Source of the DNA: an uncultured Lachnospiraceae bacterium
Lineage (GTDB): Bacteria > Bacillota > Clostridia > Lachnospirales > Lachnospiraceae
Direction: 5' to 3'
NCBI GenBank assembly: GCA_949840805.1
Contig: CATKXR010000027.1
Location: forward strand, 1-56,669
DNA: 56,669 nt
The notes under the pieces are model-generated. The model was not told the origin of the DNA, made no database searches, and was given only the letters and a program-made list of their open reading frames with translations. A program made the translations under genes and the position numbers. Shown here piece by piece: positions 1-7,594 of this stretch (positions are counted from its first letter, which is position 1; each line of letters starts with the position of its first letter).

Positions 1-104
1 CGGAATCCCTTTGCCACTCTTCTTTTAATCTGATGCCGGATCTGTATCCATTTAAGATTTTTTACGGTATTCCAGTAAAGCCATATCTTCTTTACCTTAT
101 TCAC
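1..104 (-). CDS. N-terminal fragment of a protein resembling heparinase II/III family
   Basis: A reading frame opens with GTG at 104-102 on the minus strand, about five bases after the purine-rich stretch AGAGGGAA, and runs without a stop through the window edge (34 codons). The encoded start (MNKVKKIWLYWNTVKNLKWI followed by a basic stretch) resembles the short amphipathic N-terminus of heparinase II/III-like polysaccharide lyases often found in capsule loci. That family call rests on about 30 residues and is tentative. It lies 39 bases downstream of the GT4 gene in the same direction, so it is probably the next gene of the same operon. Confidence 0.4.
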   Translation of the reverse strand, partial: MNKVKKIWLYWNTVKNLKWIQIRHQIKRRVAKGF

Positions 105-143
105 AAATATTCCCTCTGCTGCTTATAGCGATTTCATCCGTCT

Positions 144-1394
144 TCACTCAAAAAGCACCGCCAACATCCGGTCTGTCAATACCTCCACCCGCCGGTTATC
201 CCGGATATATTTTCTTCCATTTATGCCATACTGCTTTCGTTCATCCTCCGGCATATGGTAAACCTTTTCTATTTTCTCTGCCAGATCACGGGCATTGTAT
301 GGCTCGAACACCATGCCGCCCCCGCTGGCTGCCACCTCGTCATCCTTATAAAGAAAGCCGTACAAGGTACAGGCCCCTGAATACAGATATTCGTTTACCT
401 TATTCTTGGAAACACCGTATTGATAAACCTCCTTATGCCCCTCCACCTCCAAGTGAGCCATGCAGATATCACTCCGGCTTATCAATGCAGGCACTGCTTC
501 TTTTGGGATGCGGTCCCATACAAGGGCGTTTTGAAGCCTGTTTGCGCGGATAAATTCCCGCATTCCTTCTTTTTCCTGTCCGCTACCGACAAATACCATT
601 TTAATCGGCAAACCCTTCTGCTCCAATATTTTCAACGCTTCCAGCATGACATAAACGCCCTCATAGGTCATGTAATATCCTGCAAAGGAACAGATAAATC
701 CGGTAGAAATAAATTCCCGGATCGTCTCCGGGAGAAGTTCTTTTTTCTTTGCGTTTTCATCAAACCGGTCACAATCCATAGGTTGTCCGATCAAGAATGT
801 TTTTTTCTCTGGTATTCCCAGTTCTTTGCAAATGTATTTATCTCCGTGATCCATGGAGTAAATGATCCTGTCTGCCTTCTGAAACGCCCATTTCTGTAAC
901 CATCCAAAAAAAAGAACCATAGGATCGTAGGGCTTCTTTTCACCGCCGGCCACCCAGATACGAGGCCAAAAATCCCTGACCTCCGCACAAAAACGGATCT
1001 TATATTTTTTAGCCACTTTGTATGCTGCCACCCAAGCCAGAGGATGGACAGAGCAGCCCGTAACCACATCCGGTTTGCCGTATTTTTTTGCTATGGCTGC
1101 CTCATATCTGGCGACCTTATGCATGAAATCAAGCATATTTCCGGCCCGAGCCAAACCGTTATTTGTCTCATAGCTGCTGGTTTTCAGATAAATATAATAA
1201 ATATTGTCCCTCAGCCTGTTTACCAGTACATTTTTTTGAGAAATATATTTGTGTGTAAAATGGGAAAAGCCGGATGCGATGACCACAACCTTATATCCTC
1301 TTTTCCCCAGCTCCTTTGCAAAATCGTATTGCCTGGATATCCCGCCATATCGGGGCTCTGATGAATAGTGGTCAATGATCCAGATTCTCTTCAT
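144..1394 (-). CDS. Glycosyltransferase family 4 (GT-B fold)
   Basis: The 416-residue protein starts with MKRIWIIDHYSS and a glycine-rich loop (EPRYGGISRQ), as retaining GT4 enzymes do. A central stretch with RFCAEVRDFWPRIW precedes a C-terminal half with SFAGYYMTYEGVYVMLEAL, PALISRSDICMAHLE and an EX7E-like acidic region around NEYLYSGACTLYG, where nucleotide-sugar would bind. It has no signal peptide and should work on the cytoplasmic face of the membrane on a lipid-linked oligosaccharide. It is the last complete gene of the left polysaccharide operon, 55 bases after the fused priming transferase gene, so it may add a sugar soon after priming. Donor and acceptor cannot be read from sequence. 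Confidence 0.85.
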   Translation of the reverse strand: MKRIWIIDHYSSEPRYGGISRQYDFAKELGKRGYKVVVIASGFSHFTHKYISQKNVLVNRLRDNIYYIYLKTSSYETNNGLARAGNMLDFMHKVARYEAAIAKKYGKPDVVTGCSVHPLAWVAAYKVAKKYKIRFCAEVRDFWPRIWVAGGEKKPYDPMVLFFGWLQKWAFQKADRIIYSMDHGDKYICKELGIPEKKTFLIGQPMDCDRFDENAKKKELLPETIREFISTGFICSFAGYYMTYEGVYVMLEALKILEQKGLPIKMVFVGSGQEKEGMREFIRANRLQNALVWDRIPKEAVPALISRSDICMAHLEVEGHKEVYQYGVSKNKVNEYLYSGACTLYGFLYKDDEVAASGGGMVFEPYNARDLAEKIEKVYHMPEDERKQYGINGRKYIRDNRRVEVLTDRMLAVLFE

Positions 1395-1449
1395 CCTTCA
1401 TTCCTTTCCCTGACGGCAACCGTTCCCATAAACCTTGATCGGTTGCCCC

Positions 1450-3117
1450 TCATGCATCCTCACCTTTTCTTTCTGTAAAAACAACGGACGTTTTCAGGTC
1501 TGACACCTGGTAACTAAACCCGTTATATTGTGAAAGCTTATGGCTGTACACACTGTTTCCAAAGGCCTTGTCTGTCAAATCACCGATTTTTCCAGGGATA
1601 CGGGAGGCAAGCACCACAAGGGGATTCAGCATTTTTGTCGTATGTATTTTCTTTTTTCCGGCTGATGCGATCATTTTGACCAGTTTAGATGTATTGGAAT
1701 ACTCATGGTTTTGCGGAAAATACACTCCACCCTTCCCTGATAACACTAGCAAGCTTACAAATTCACACAAATTATCAATATAGAGCATTGACCTTTCGTT
1801 CTTCACATCCGGAAAAACAGGCGCTATTCTGGCTAATTTCGCTAGAATAGGATAATTTCCTTTACTCCCTCTCCCATATATCATTGGCGGCCGCAGGACA
1901 GCCACTTGAAAGTTCTCTCCCTCCAATGCTCTTACCCCTTTATCCGCTCTCCATTTGCTGTCCCCATAAAAATTAGCCGGTGACGGGACCGTAGTTTCAT
2001 CAATCACTTTCTTTTTTCCATAGGGTGCCGAATCCCCATATACAATGATCGAGCTCATAAAAATAAACTGTTTAACACCGCTTTTTTGGGCTGTCTCTGC
2101 TGTTTCAATCGCAAGATCCGTATTGACTGCATAATACCGGGCCTTCTCCTCATCCCCTGCCGAGCCGATATCCGCGTGAGCAATTCCGGCTACATGAAAA
2201 ACAGCATCATAGGAAGAAAAATCACACTTTCTCCATGAGCTGTCTGTCATGTCAATTGTATTTATGGAAAGATTAGGATAGTGTATTTTGGCATAGGACT
2301 GAAAGCTTTCACCTATATAGCTGTCTGCACCGGTGATTAATACATTTTTGTGGATCGTTTTATCAATACAAAATCTTTTCTTATATCCATAACCCTCAAA
2401 TCCGGCATCAGAACTTTTTACAGATTCTATTTCCGAAAGATGCATGTCACCCTTTCTTTCCCGGTCATCCTGCTTTTTATTCTTTTTTCTTTGCATTGTC
2501 TTTATCAGACTTTTCTCCTTGTACCGTTCTTCCCCAAAAATCACTACTCCCACGGTCCGGATTAAAATCCTGATATCCAAAAAGAACGAAAAATGTTCTA
2601 CATAATAAACATCCAAACGGTAGCGGTCCTCCAGATCCAGGTAGATATTCCCGCTCACCTGGGCAAGCCCCGTCATCCCGGGTTTCATGTTCAGCCGCTT
2701 TGCAGTAAATGGCGTATAATCCGCCAGGGACGCAACCCTTTCCGGACGGGGTCCCACCAGGCTCATTTCCCCTCTTAGCACGTTCAGAAGCTGAGGGGTC
2801 TCATCCAATTTTGTCCGTCTCAGAAATCCCCCGATTTTCGTGACCCTTGCATCACCCTTTAAGACCTCGACGCCTTTTTCCATCTTTTCGCTTCCCTGGT
2901 GCATGGTCCGGAACTTATAGATCTTAAATATCTTTTTCCGGTACCCCGGCCTCTCCTGCAGGAAAAACACCGGCCCTGGTGAAGTGATTTTTATGGAAAC
3001 CGCTATGATTAGCCACATCGGAAACAGCACCGCAACCCCTATGGCTGACAGAGCTACGTCAAATTTCCTTTTTAGCCGGAGTTCTCTTTGTCTCTTTCTG
3101 TTATCTGCCATTGCCAT
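1450..3117 (-). CDS. Fusion: phosphoglycosyl transferase (initiating sugar transferase) plus NAD-dependent nucleotide-sugar reductase
   Basis: One unbroken frame joins two enzymes. Residues 1-200 (counted from the ATG at 3117) are a monotopic phosphoglycosyl transferase of the bacterial sugar transferase family: a membrane re-entrant segment at about 20-42, FKIYKFRTM, KLDETPQLLNVLRGEMS with the catalytic Asp-Glu pair, and GPRPE. A Lys/Asp-rich linker (205-255) leads to a short-chain reductase/epimerase: nucleotide loop TGADSYIG near 262, SSIIVYG near 355, and YGDSK near 384 as the YxxxK motif. Reading with the 4,6-dehydratase upstream, the second half probably reduces the 4-keto intermediate and the first half loads the resulting QuiNAc/FucNAc-1-phosphate on undecaprenyl phosphate. 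ATG 3117 has AGGAAAAAGAGA just upstream and overlaps the formyltransferase by 17 bases. The frame extends further upstream to 3183, but that would invade the previous gene. Confidence 0.88.
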   Translation of the reverse strand: MAMADNRKRQRELRLKRKFDVALSAIGVAVLFPMWLIIAVSIKITSPGPVFFLQERPGYRKKIFKIYKFRTMHQGSEKMEKGVEVLKGDARVTKIGGFLRRTKLDETPQLLNVLRGEMSLVGPRPERVASLADYTPFTAKRLNMKPGMTGLAQVSGNIYLDLEDRYRLDVYYVEHFSFFLDIRILIRTVGVVIFGEERYKEKSLIKTMQRKKNKKQDDRERKGDMHLSEIESVKSSDAGFEGYGYKKRFCIDKTIHKNVLITGADSYIGESFQSYAKIHYPNLSINTIDMTDSSWRKCDFSSYDAVFHVAGIAHADIGSAGDEEKARYYAVNTDLAIETAETAQKSGVKQFIFMSSIIVYGDSAPYGKKKVIDETTVPSPANFYGDSKWRADKGVRALEGENFQVAVLRPPMIYGRGSKGNYPILAKLARIAPVFPDVKNERSMLYIDNLCEFVSLLVLSGKGGVYFPQNHEYSNTSKLVKMIASAGKKKIHTTKMLNPLVVLASRIPGKIGDLTDKAFGNSVYSHKLSQYNGFSYQVSDLKTSVVFTERKGEDA

Positions 3118-3946
3118 TCTCTTTTTCCTGTATAATCTCATATTCAATGGGCCGGATATATCCGTCTGCAACCCGGATCCCATCCGAATCCCCTTTTTGG
3201 GCGGACCAGATCCTCCATATCTCTTTTCCCTTCCTGTAAAACGCCCCCGGATAGGGATGGGTCACGGCACGGATTAATGTTAAGGCCTCCTGGACAGACA
3301 TATCCTTAATAATTTCCCCGTCTTCCGGCCTGCGTCCCGGCCACTCCGTTGCCTCCCGTTCGTCCTGTCTGATGAAATCCACCTCTCCGCTTAACAGCCG
3401 CTCCCAGTTATTCCGGATCAATAAGATATGGGCTTCCTTTACCTTCTGGTATAATTCAGTGGCTGTTATTGTGGAATTTAAGGGGATCACCGTCTGGTCA
3501 ATGATGTCTCCCGTATCCACCCCTTCGTCCAGCCGGAACAGGGTCACTCCTGTCTCTTCTAACCCCTTTAAAATTGCCCAGGGAACCGAAGCGCGCCCTC
3601 TCCCCTTAGGGAGCAGGGTTGGGTGCATCCCGATACATCCCATCCGGGGCATCCCTAACACGGCCTTCCCCGCAATCTGGGACCAGCCAATTATAAACAG
3701 CCAGTCCAGCTGGAGCTCTTTTCCTGCCCTCTCAACAGTCCCGTCATTGATATTCCGGATTTTGATAAGGGGTATCCCGTGTAAAGCCGCAAAATCATCA
3801 AGGTAAACCCGCCCTGACTTATTGCGTGCATAGTGGTCTTCCAAAGTAAAGATAATCTTAAGCTCACCCCCGAGCCGGTAGATTTCTTCCATACAGCTCA
3901 TCCCTAACTGGACACATGTCACAAAGCCAACTTTTTTCATAGCCAC
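3101..3946 (-). CDS. Formyltransferase family enzyme (probable sugar N-formyltransferase)
   Basis: The 281-residue protein has the formyl-transferase fold of Fmt, ArnA and the sugar N-formyltransferases. The tetrahydrofolate and catalytic region reads GMHPTLLPKGRGRAS, followed by the conserved EGVDTGDIIDQ with the catalytic Asp. Fmt has Asn-x-His at the start of this motif; here the Asn position is Gly (IGMHP), a variation I believe occurs in some sugar-modifying members, with His and Asp retained. It overlaps the PIG-L deacetylase gene by 10 bases and the fusion gene by 17, so translation is probably coupled. The context (deacetylase followed by formyltransferase) argues for N-formylation of a free amino sugar rather than initiator tRNA formylation, whose gene normally sits beside def. 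Confidence 0.8.
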   Translation of the reverse strand: MAMKKVGFVTCVQLGMSCMEEIYRLGGELKIIFTLEDHYARNKSGRVYLDDFAALHGIPLIKIRNINDGTVERAGKELQLDWLFIIGWSQIAGKAVLGMPRMGCIGMHPTLLPKGRGRASVPWAILKGLEETGVTLFRLDEGVDTGDIIDQTVIPLNSTITATELYQKVKEAHILLIRNNWERLLSGEVDFIRQDEREATEWPGRRPEDGEIIKDMSVQEALTLIRAVTHPYPGAFYRKGKEIWRIWSAQKGDSDGIRVADGYIRPIEYEIIQEKENGNGR

Positions 3947-4629
3947 TCCTTACCGATCCTGCGGAATACGCTTTCAAAAGCCTCTGCGTATTCCAGCCCG
4001 CATTGCGCCCCCCGGAAAGCCGCCAACCCCCTTAAGGCCTCCCGGCTCCGGGGATGGGGGTAGTCCCTCATGACCCCTTTATAAAGGGAAAGCGCCTCTA
4101 TTTTTTTAGTAAGGCCCTCTTCCCCAATCTCTGTAAAAGTATTTGGCCTGAATGCGATTCCCCCGCTGTTTAAAGCCCATTCCGTCGCGGACGGGACCTC
4201 CATAAACAAAAAATCCTTTAAAGGGTTCCTGTCCTTACGCCTTTGAAAAATCCTAACCGCCGCCTGGCAGGCTAAGGATGTCTGGACGTGGTCATTATTT
4301 AAGTCTGACGGGTGGTGGGTAAAGATAACATCCGCCCCCGTCCGGACAATCGCTTCCTCAATAAACTGCACCAGCTCCAAATGGGGGACTGTATTAAACT
4401 GGATATTGGGGAAACTGCCGCAGATCACCTCATGGACCCCCAGAAGCCCCGCGCTTTCCCGGGTGTCCCTTTGCAGCTCCGCTGCACCGGGCCGAAAATT
4501 TCTGGCCTCCGCCTGTGAGCATAAAATACATACATGGACTTTCTTCCCCTCCCGGGCAAGCCTGTAAATCGTTGCCCCTGCCCCTAATACTTCGTCATCC
4601 GGATGGGCTGCTACGATTAAATACGACAT
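3937..4629 (-). CDS. PIG-L family N-acetyl sugar deacetylase
   Basis: The 230-residue protein opens with MSYLIVAAHPDDEVLGAG, the AHPDDE zinc-binding signature of PIG-L/LmbE deacetylases, and carries a later FTHHPSDLNNDHVQT segment supplying the third ligand and a likely catalytic residue. The family removes the acetyl group from GlcNAc-type residues on lipids, thiols or nucleotide sugars. Here it lies between a CapD-type dehydratase and a formyltransferase, with a 10-base overlap to the latter. Deacetylation would therefore supply the free amine that is then formylated. Whether it acts on a nucleotide sugar or on a lipid-linked sugar cannot be decided. Confidence 0.88.
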   Translation of the reverse strand: MSYLIVAAHPDDEVLGAGATIYRLAREGKKVHVCILCSQAEARNFRPGAAELQRDTRESAGLLGVHEVICGSFPNIQFNTVPHLELVQFIEEAIVRTGADVIFTHHPSDLNNDHVQTSLACQAAVRIFQRRKDRNPLKDFLFMEVPSATEWALNSGGIAFRPNTFTEIGEEGLTKKIEALSLYKGVMRDYPHPRSREALRGLAAFRGAQCGLEYAEAFESVFRRIGKEWL

Positions 4630-4668
4630 ACTGGCCTCCTATGCCTGTGCGAATTTTTCATCTTTCCG

Positions 4669-6816
4669 TTACTGTTTTTTATTTGGCAGGTAAGAAGGGA
4701 TCATCGACTGGACCAGCTCCCGGATATCCCCCGCCTCCCCATAGCTGGCATCCATCAGCTCCTTTAGCTGCGCCAGGAACCGGTCTGTATCAAAGGGGAT
4801 GGGCGCTCCTATGTGGATCAGATGGTTGGGGGTGGTCTTCATCCCTTCCTCCTCCATCAGCTTTTCCTCATACAGCTTTTCCCCCGGCCGTAAACCCACA
4901 TACTCAATCTTGATATCCACATCCGGCTTAAAGCCGGAAAGCTTGATCAGGTTCTTTGCCAGGGCATCGATCTTCACCGGTTCCCCCATGTCCAGCACAA
5001 AGATTTCCCCGCCTTTTGCATAAGTTCCTGCCTGCAGAACCAGGCTTACCGCCTCGGGGATGGTCATAAAATACCGGACAATATCCGGATGGGTCACAGT
5101 CACCGGCCCTCCCGCCGCGATCTGCTTCTTAAAAAACGGGATCACCGAGCCGTTGCTTCCCAGCACATTCCCGAATCTGACGGCCACAAATTCCGTTTTT
5201 ACAGAAGTTATATCTGTATCCGGCTTCTCTGAGCCTCCGGCAAAATCCGTTTCAGATTCTATCGATATTGCAGCATCTTTCGTGTTCGGACTTTCCGGCA
5301 TGCCGGCATCGCTTCTCTCCAGGGACGCCGGTTTCCCCAGCCCCCTCATACTCCCGTCCTCGTCATTGCTGTGGGCATGGAGCACCGGCAGCTCCCCGGC
5401 CTTTCCCGCTTTGATCTTCTCGTCAAAGGCCTGGATCACCATCTCACACAGTCGTTTGCTGGCCCCCATAATATTGGTTGGGTTCACCGCCTTGTCCGTG
5501 CTGATCAGCACGAATCTCCTGCATCCGTTCCTCATTGCCGCATAAGCGGTTTTATATGTACCGATGGCATTGTTCTTAATCGCCTCCCTGGGGCTGTCCT
5601 CCATCAGGGGAACATGCTTGTGGGCTGCCGCATGGTACACAACCTCCGGGCGGTATTTCGCAAATACATTGTTAATCCGCCGGCTGTCCCGTACCGAGCC
5701 GATCAGCACTTCCAGATTCAGTTCCGGATAATTTGTCCGCAGCTCCTGCTGGATCTCATACGCATTGTTTTCATACACATCAAAAATAACAAGCTGTCTG
5801 GGGTTGTGCCTGGCAATCTGCCGGCACAGCTCGCTGCCGATGGAACCTCCCCCGCCTGTCACCAAAATCACCTTGCCGTTCAAATACTGAAAGACTTCTT
5901 CCAGATTGGCCTTGACCGGCTCCCGTCCCAGTAAGTCCTCGATGGCAACCTCCTTCATATCGCTGATTGCCACCTCTCCGTTAGCAAGCTGGTACATACC
6001 GGGCAGAATTTTCAGTTCGCATTCGGTCTCTTTACAGATATTTAAAATATCCCGTTTCTGTTCTGCGCTGGCGCTGGGAATGGCAACCAGAATCTTCTCA
6101 ATATGCAGCTTTTCCACATTCTGCAAAATGTCCTCCCTGCCGCCTGCAACAGGCACTCCGTCAATGAAACGGCCCCATTTATCCGGGTTGTCATCAATAA
6201 TGCAGCAGACTTTTTCCACACTCTCTTTTGCCTCGTGAAGATCCCGCAGAATCATCTGTCCCGCCGCTCCGGCCCCGATCAGCATCACCCGTCTGGCATA
6301 ATGCTGGTCATTTTCCTTTTTCTTCAGTCCCCACATAAGGAGAAAAAAGCGGTAGGAAAACCGCACGGCCAGCAGCAGAACCGCCTGCAGCATCACCCCA
6401 AAGGCATAATAAAACAGAGGCATCCGATAAATGCCCCCGTTCTGAATGGCCTGGCAGGTAATGGTGATTCCTGCTATATGAAAAATGGAAATAACCGCCA
6501 CTGAGGTCAGCACCCTGGCCAGTTCATTATAGCTGGCAAATCTCCATATGCTTTTGTACAGCCTGAAATAAGAAAATACAGCCACACAAAACAAGGAGTA
6601 AACAGGTGCAAATTTTAAAAACGGCTCCAGATAAATGCGTGGTATCATACGATACTGGCATTCAAACCGAAACCACAAGGCAAGGTAAAAGGAAATATTT
6701 ACCGCCCCCATATCATACAAAAGCAGCCCAATATCCTTCTTCTGCCAGTTTCTCTTCATAAGTATTTTCTTTCTTGAATTATCCATTTTTCCTCTGTTTA
6801 TCCTGGAATGATTCAT
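4669..6816 (-). CDS. Membrane-bound nucleotide-sugar 4,6-dehydratase (CapD/PglF-type)
   Basis: The 715-residue protein has about four hydrophobic segments in residues 28-160, a CoA-binding-like Rossmann domain (RVMLIGAGAAGQM near 176) and a second catalytic Rossmann domain (VILVTGGGGSIGSELCRQ near 316). The active site shows STDKAVNPTNIMGASK (439-454), with Met in place of Tyr in YxxxK as in PglF/CapD dehydratases. It should convert UDP-GlcNAc to the 4-keto-6-deoxy sugar at the inner membrane face. An unusual insertion of about 67 residues, rich in Ser, Asp, Glu and Gly (about 472-539; DNA 5199-5402), separates MVIQAFDEKIKAG from TEFVAVRFGNVLGSNGS, which are nearly contiguous in typical members. 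The start may instead be the ATG at 6786, which has AGAGGAAAA before it. Confidence 0.9.
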   Translation of the reverse strand: MNHSRINRGKMDNSRKKILMKRNWQKKDIGLLLYDMGAVNISFYLALWFRFECQYRMIPRIYLEPFLKFAPVYSLFCVAVFSYFRLYKSIWRFASYNELARVLTSVAVISIFHIAGITITCQAIQNGGIYRMPLFYYAFGVMLQAVLLLAVRFSYRFFLLMWGLKKKENDQHYARRVMLIGAGAAGQMILRDLHEAKESVEKVCCIIDDNPDKWGRFIDGVPVAGGREDILQNVEKLHIEKILVAIPSASAEQKRDILNICKETECELKILPGMYQLANGEVAISDMKEVAIEDLLGREPVKANLEEVFQYLNGKVILVTGGGGSIGSELCRQIARHNPRQLVIFDVYENNAYEIQQELRTNYPELNLEVLIGSVRDSRRINNVFAKYRPEVVYHAAAHKHVPLMEDSPREAIKNNAIGTYKTAYAAMRNGCRRFVLISTDKAVNPTNIMGASKRLCEMVIQAFDEKIKAGKAGELPVLHAHSNDEDGSMRGLGKPASLERSDAGMPESPNTKDAAISIESETDFAGGSEKPDTDITSVKTEFVAVRFGNVLGSNGSVIPFFKKQIAAGGPVTVTHPDIVRYFMTIPEAVSLVLQAGTYAKGGEIFVLDMGEPVKIDALAKNLIKLSGFKPDVDIKIEYVGLRPGEKLYEEKLMEEEGMKTTPNHLIHIGAPIPFDTDRFLAQLKELMDASYGEAGDIRELVQSMIPSYLPNKKQ

Positions 6817-6858
6817 CTTATTTATCCCTGCGCCCTGCTGTCCTCCAGCTTATCCGAT

Positions 6859-7425
6859 TCATCCGGGCATCCCTGCAGAAACCTCCACATCCTTATACAA
6901 AAGTTTCCGTTCCGTATCCTCCTTCAGTATAATCCCCAGCACAATTGCCTGATCCTCCCCCCATAACCTGCGGCGTACCATGGCATAGCGCTTTTTAAAC
7001 TGATAGCGTTCAATCTGTCCCCTGCATGCCTTTAAGGGATCGGATATTTTACAGATTTTTCCCTGTTCATCTTTCATCACATAGGAAAGCCGGACTATAT
7101 GGTCCTCTCCTGATATTTTTATTAAAAAATCCACATCCTCTTCCATCACAGGGAAGAGGGTAAGATTCCCGCATGCCATCAATCCTTCCAAAAGAGGGTT
7201 CTGCCCGGACCGATTAAAAAGAGCCCCGCTCTCCTTACAAGTAAGAAATACACATCCGGGAAACAATGGCTCCACATGGACAATGCTTCTCTGCTGTTTT
7301 CTCCAGATCCGCTCCTGACGGATCACAAAACATTCCCCATACATACTGGCGGGAACGGTTCTGCGGATTTCTTTTGCCAGTTCCTCTTCTCTTCCCACCC
7401 ATGTTTTCAGCAGATACCACAGCAT
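6859..7425 (-). CDS. loaP: LoaP-like specialised NusG antiterminator (paralog 1)
   Basis: The 188-residue protein starts MLWYLLKTWVGREEELA and continues through ECFVIRQERIWRK, PLFPGCVFL and a C-terminal DPLKACRGQIERYQFKKRYAMV segment. This is the layout of the NusG N-terminal (NGN) domain plus one KOW domain. Specialised NusG paralogs of this kind (LoaP in Firmicutes, UpxY in Bacteroidota, RfaH in enterics) act on RNA polymerase to let it read through terminators in long biosynthetic operons. It sits 42 bases before the dehydratase gene and 169 bases after a second paralog, at the head of the polysaccharide operon. The gene symbol is by family resemblance only. Confidence 0.8.
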   Translation of the reverse strand: MLWYLLKTWVGREEELAKEIRRTVPASMYGECFVIRQERIWRKQQRSIVHVEPLFPGCVFLTCKESGALFNRSGQNPLLEGLMACGNLTLFPVMEEDVDFLIKISGEDHIVRLSYVMKDEQGKICKISDPLKACRGQIERYQFKKRYAMVRRRLWGEDQAIVLGIILKEDTERKLLYKDVEVSAGMPG

Positions 7426-7594
7426 AGACGATTCCTTCTCCCTTCAGCAAATGTTCTTATTTTTCTCTAATGTTTCATTTTCCAAAAATCTTTTACACCA
7501 AAGCGTAAAGACAGATGATGCACCCAAAAATTATTTGCCGTTTTTTATAACATGGATTGTTCTGCACCCTGTGCTCCTGCAATCCAAAGAATAT

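Noticed and set aside
3118..3183. Longer N-terminus for the fused transferase (start at 3183)
   Set aside because: It would overlap the formyltransferase by 83 bases, lacks a ribosome site, and the extra residues are not part of the family.
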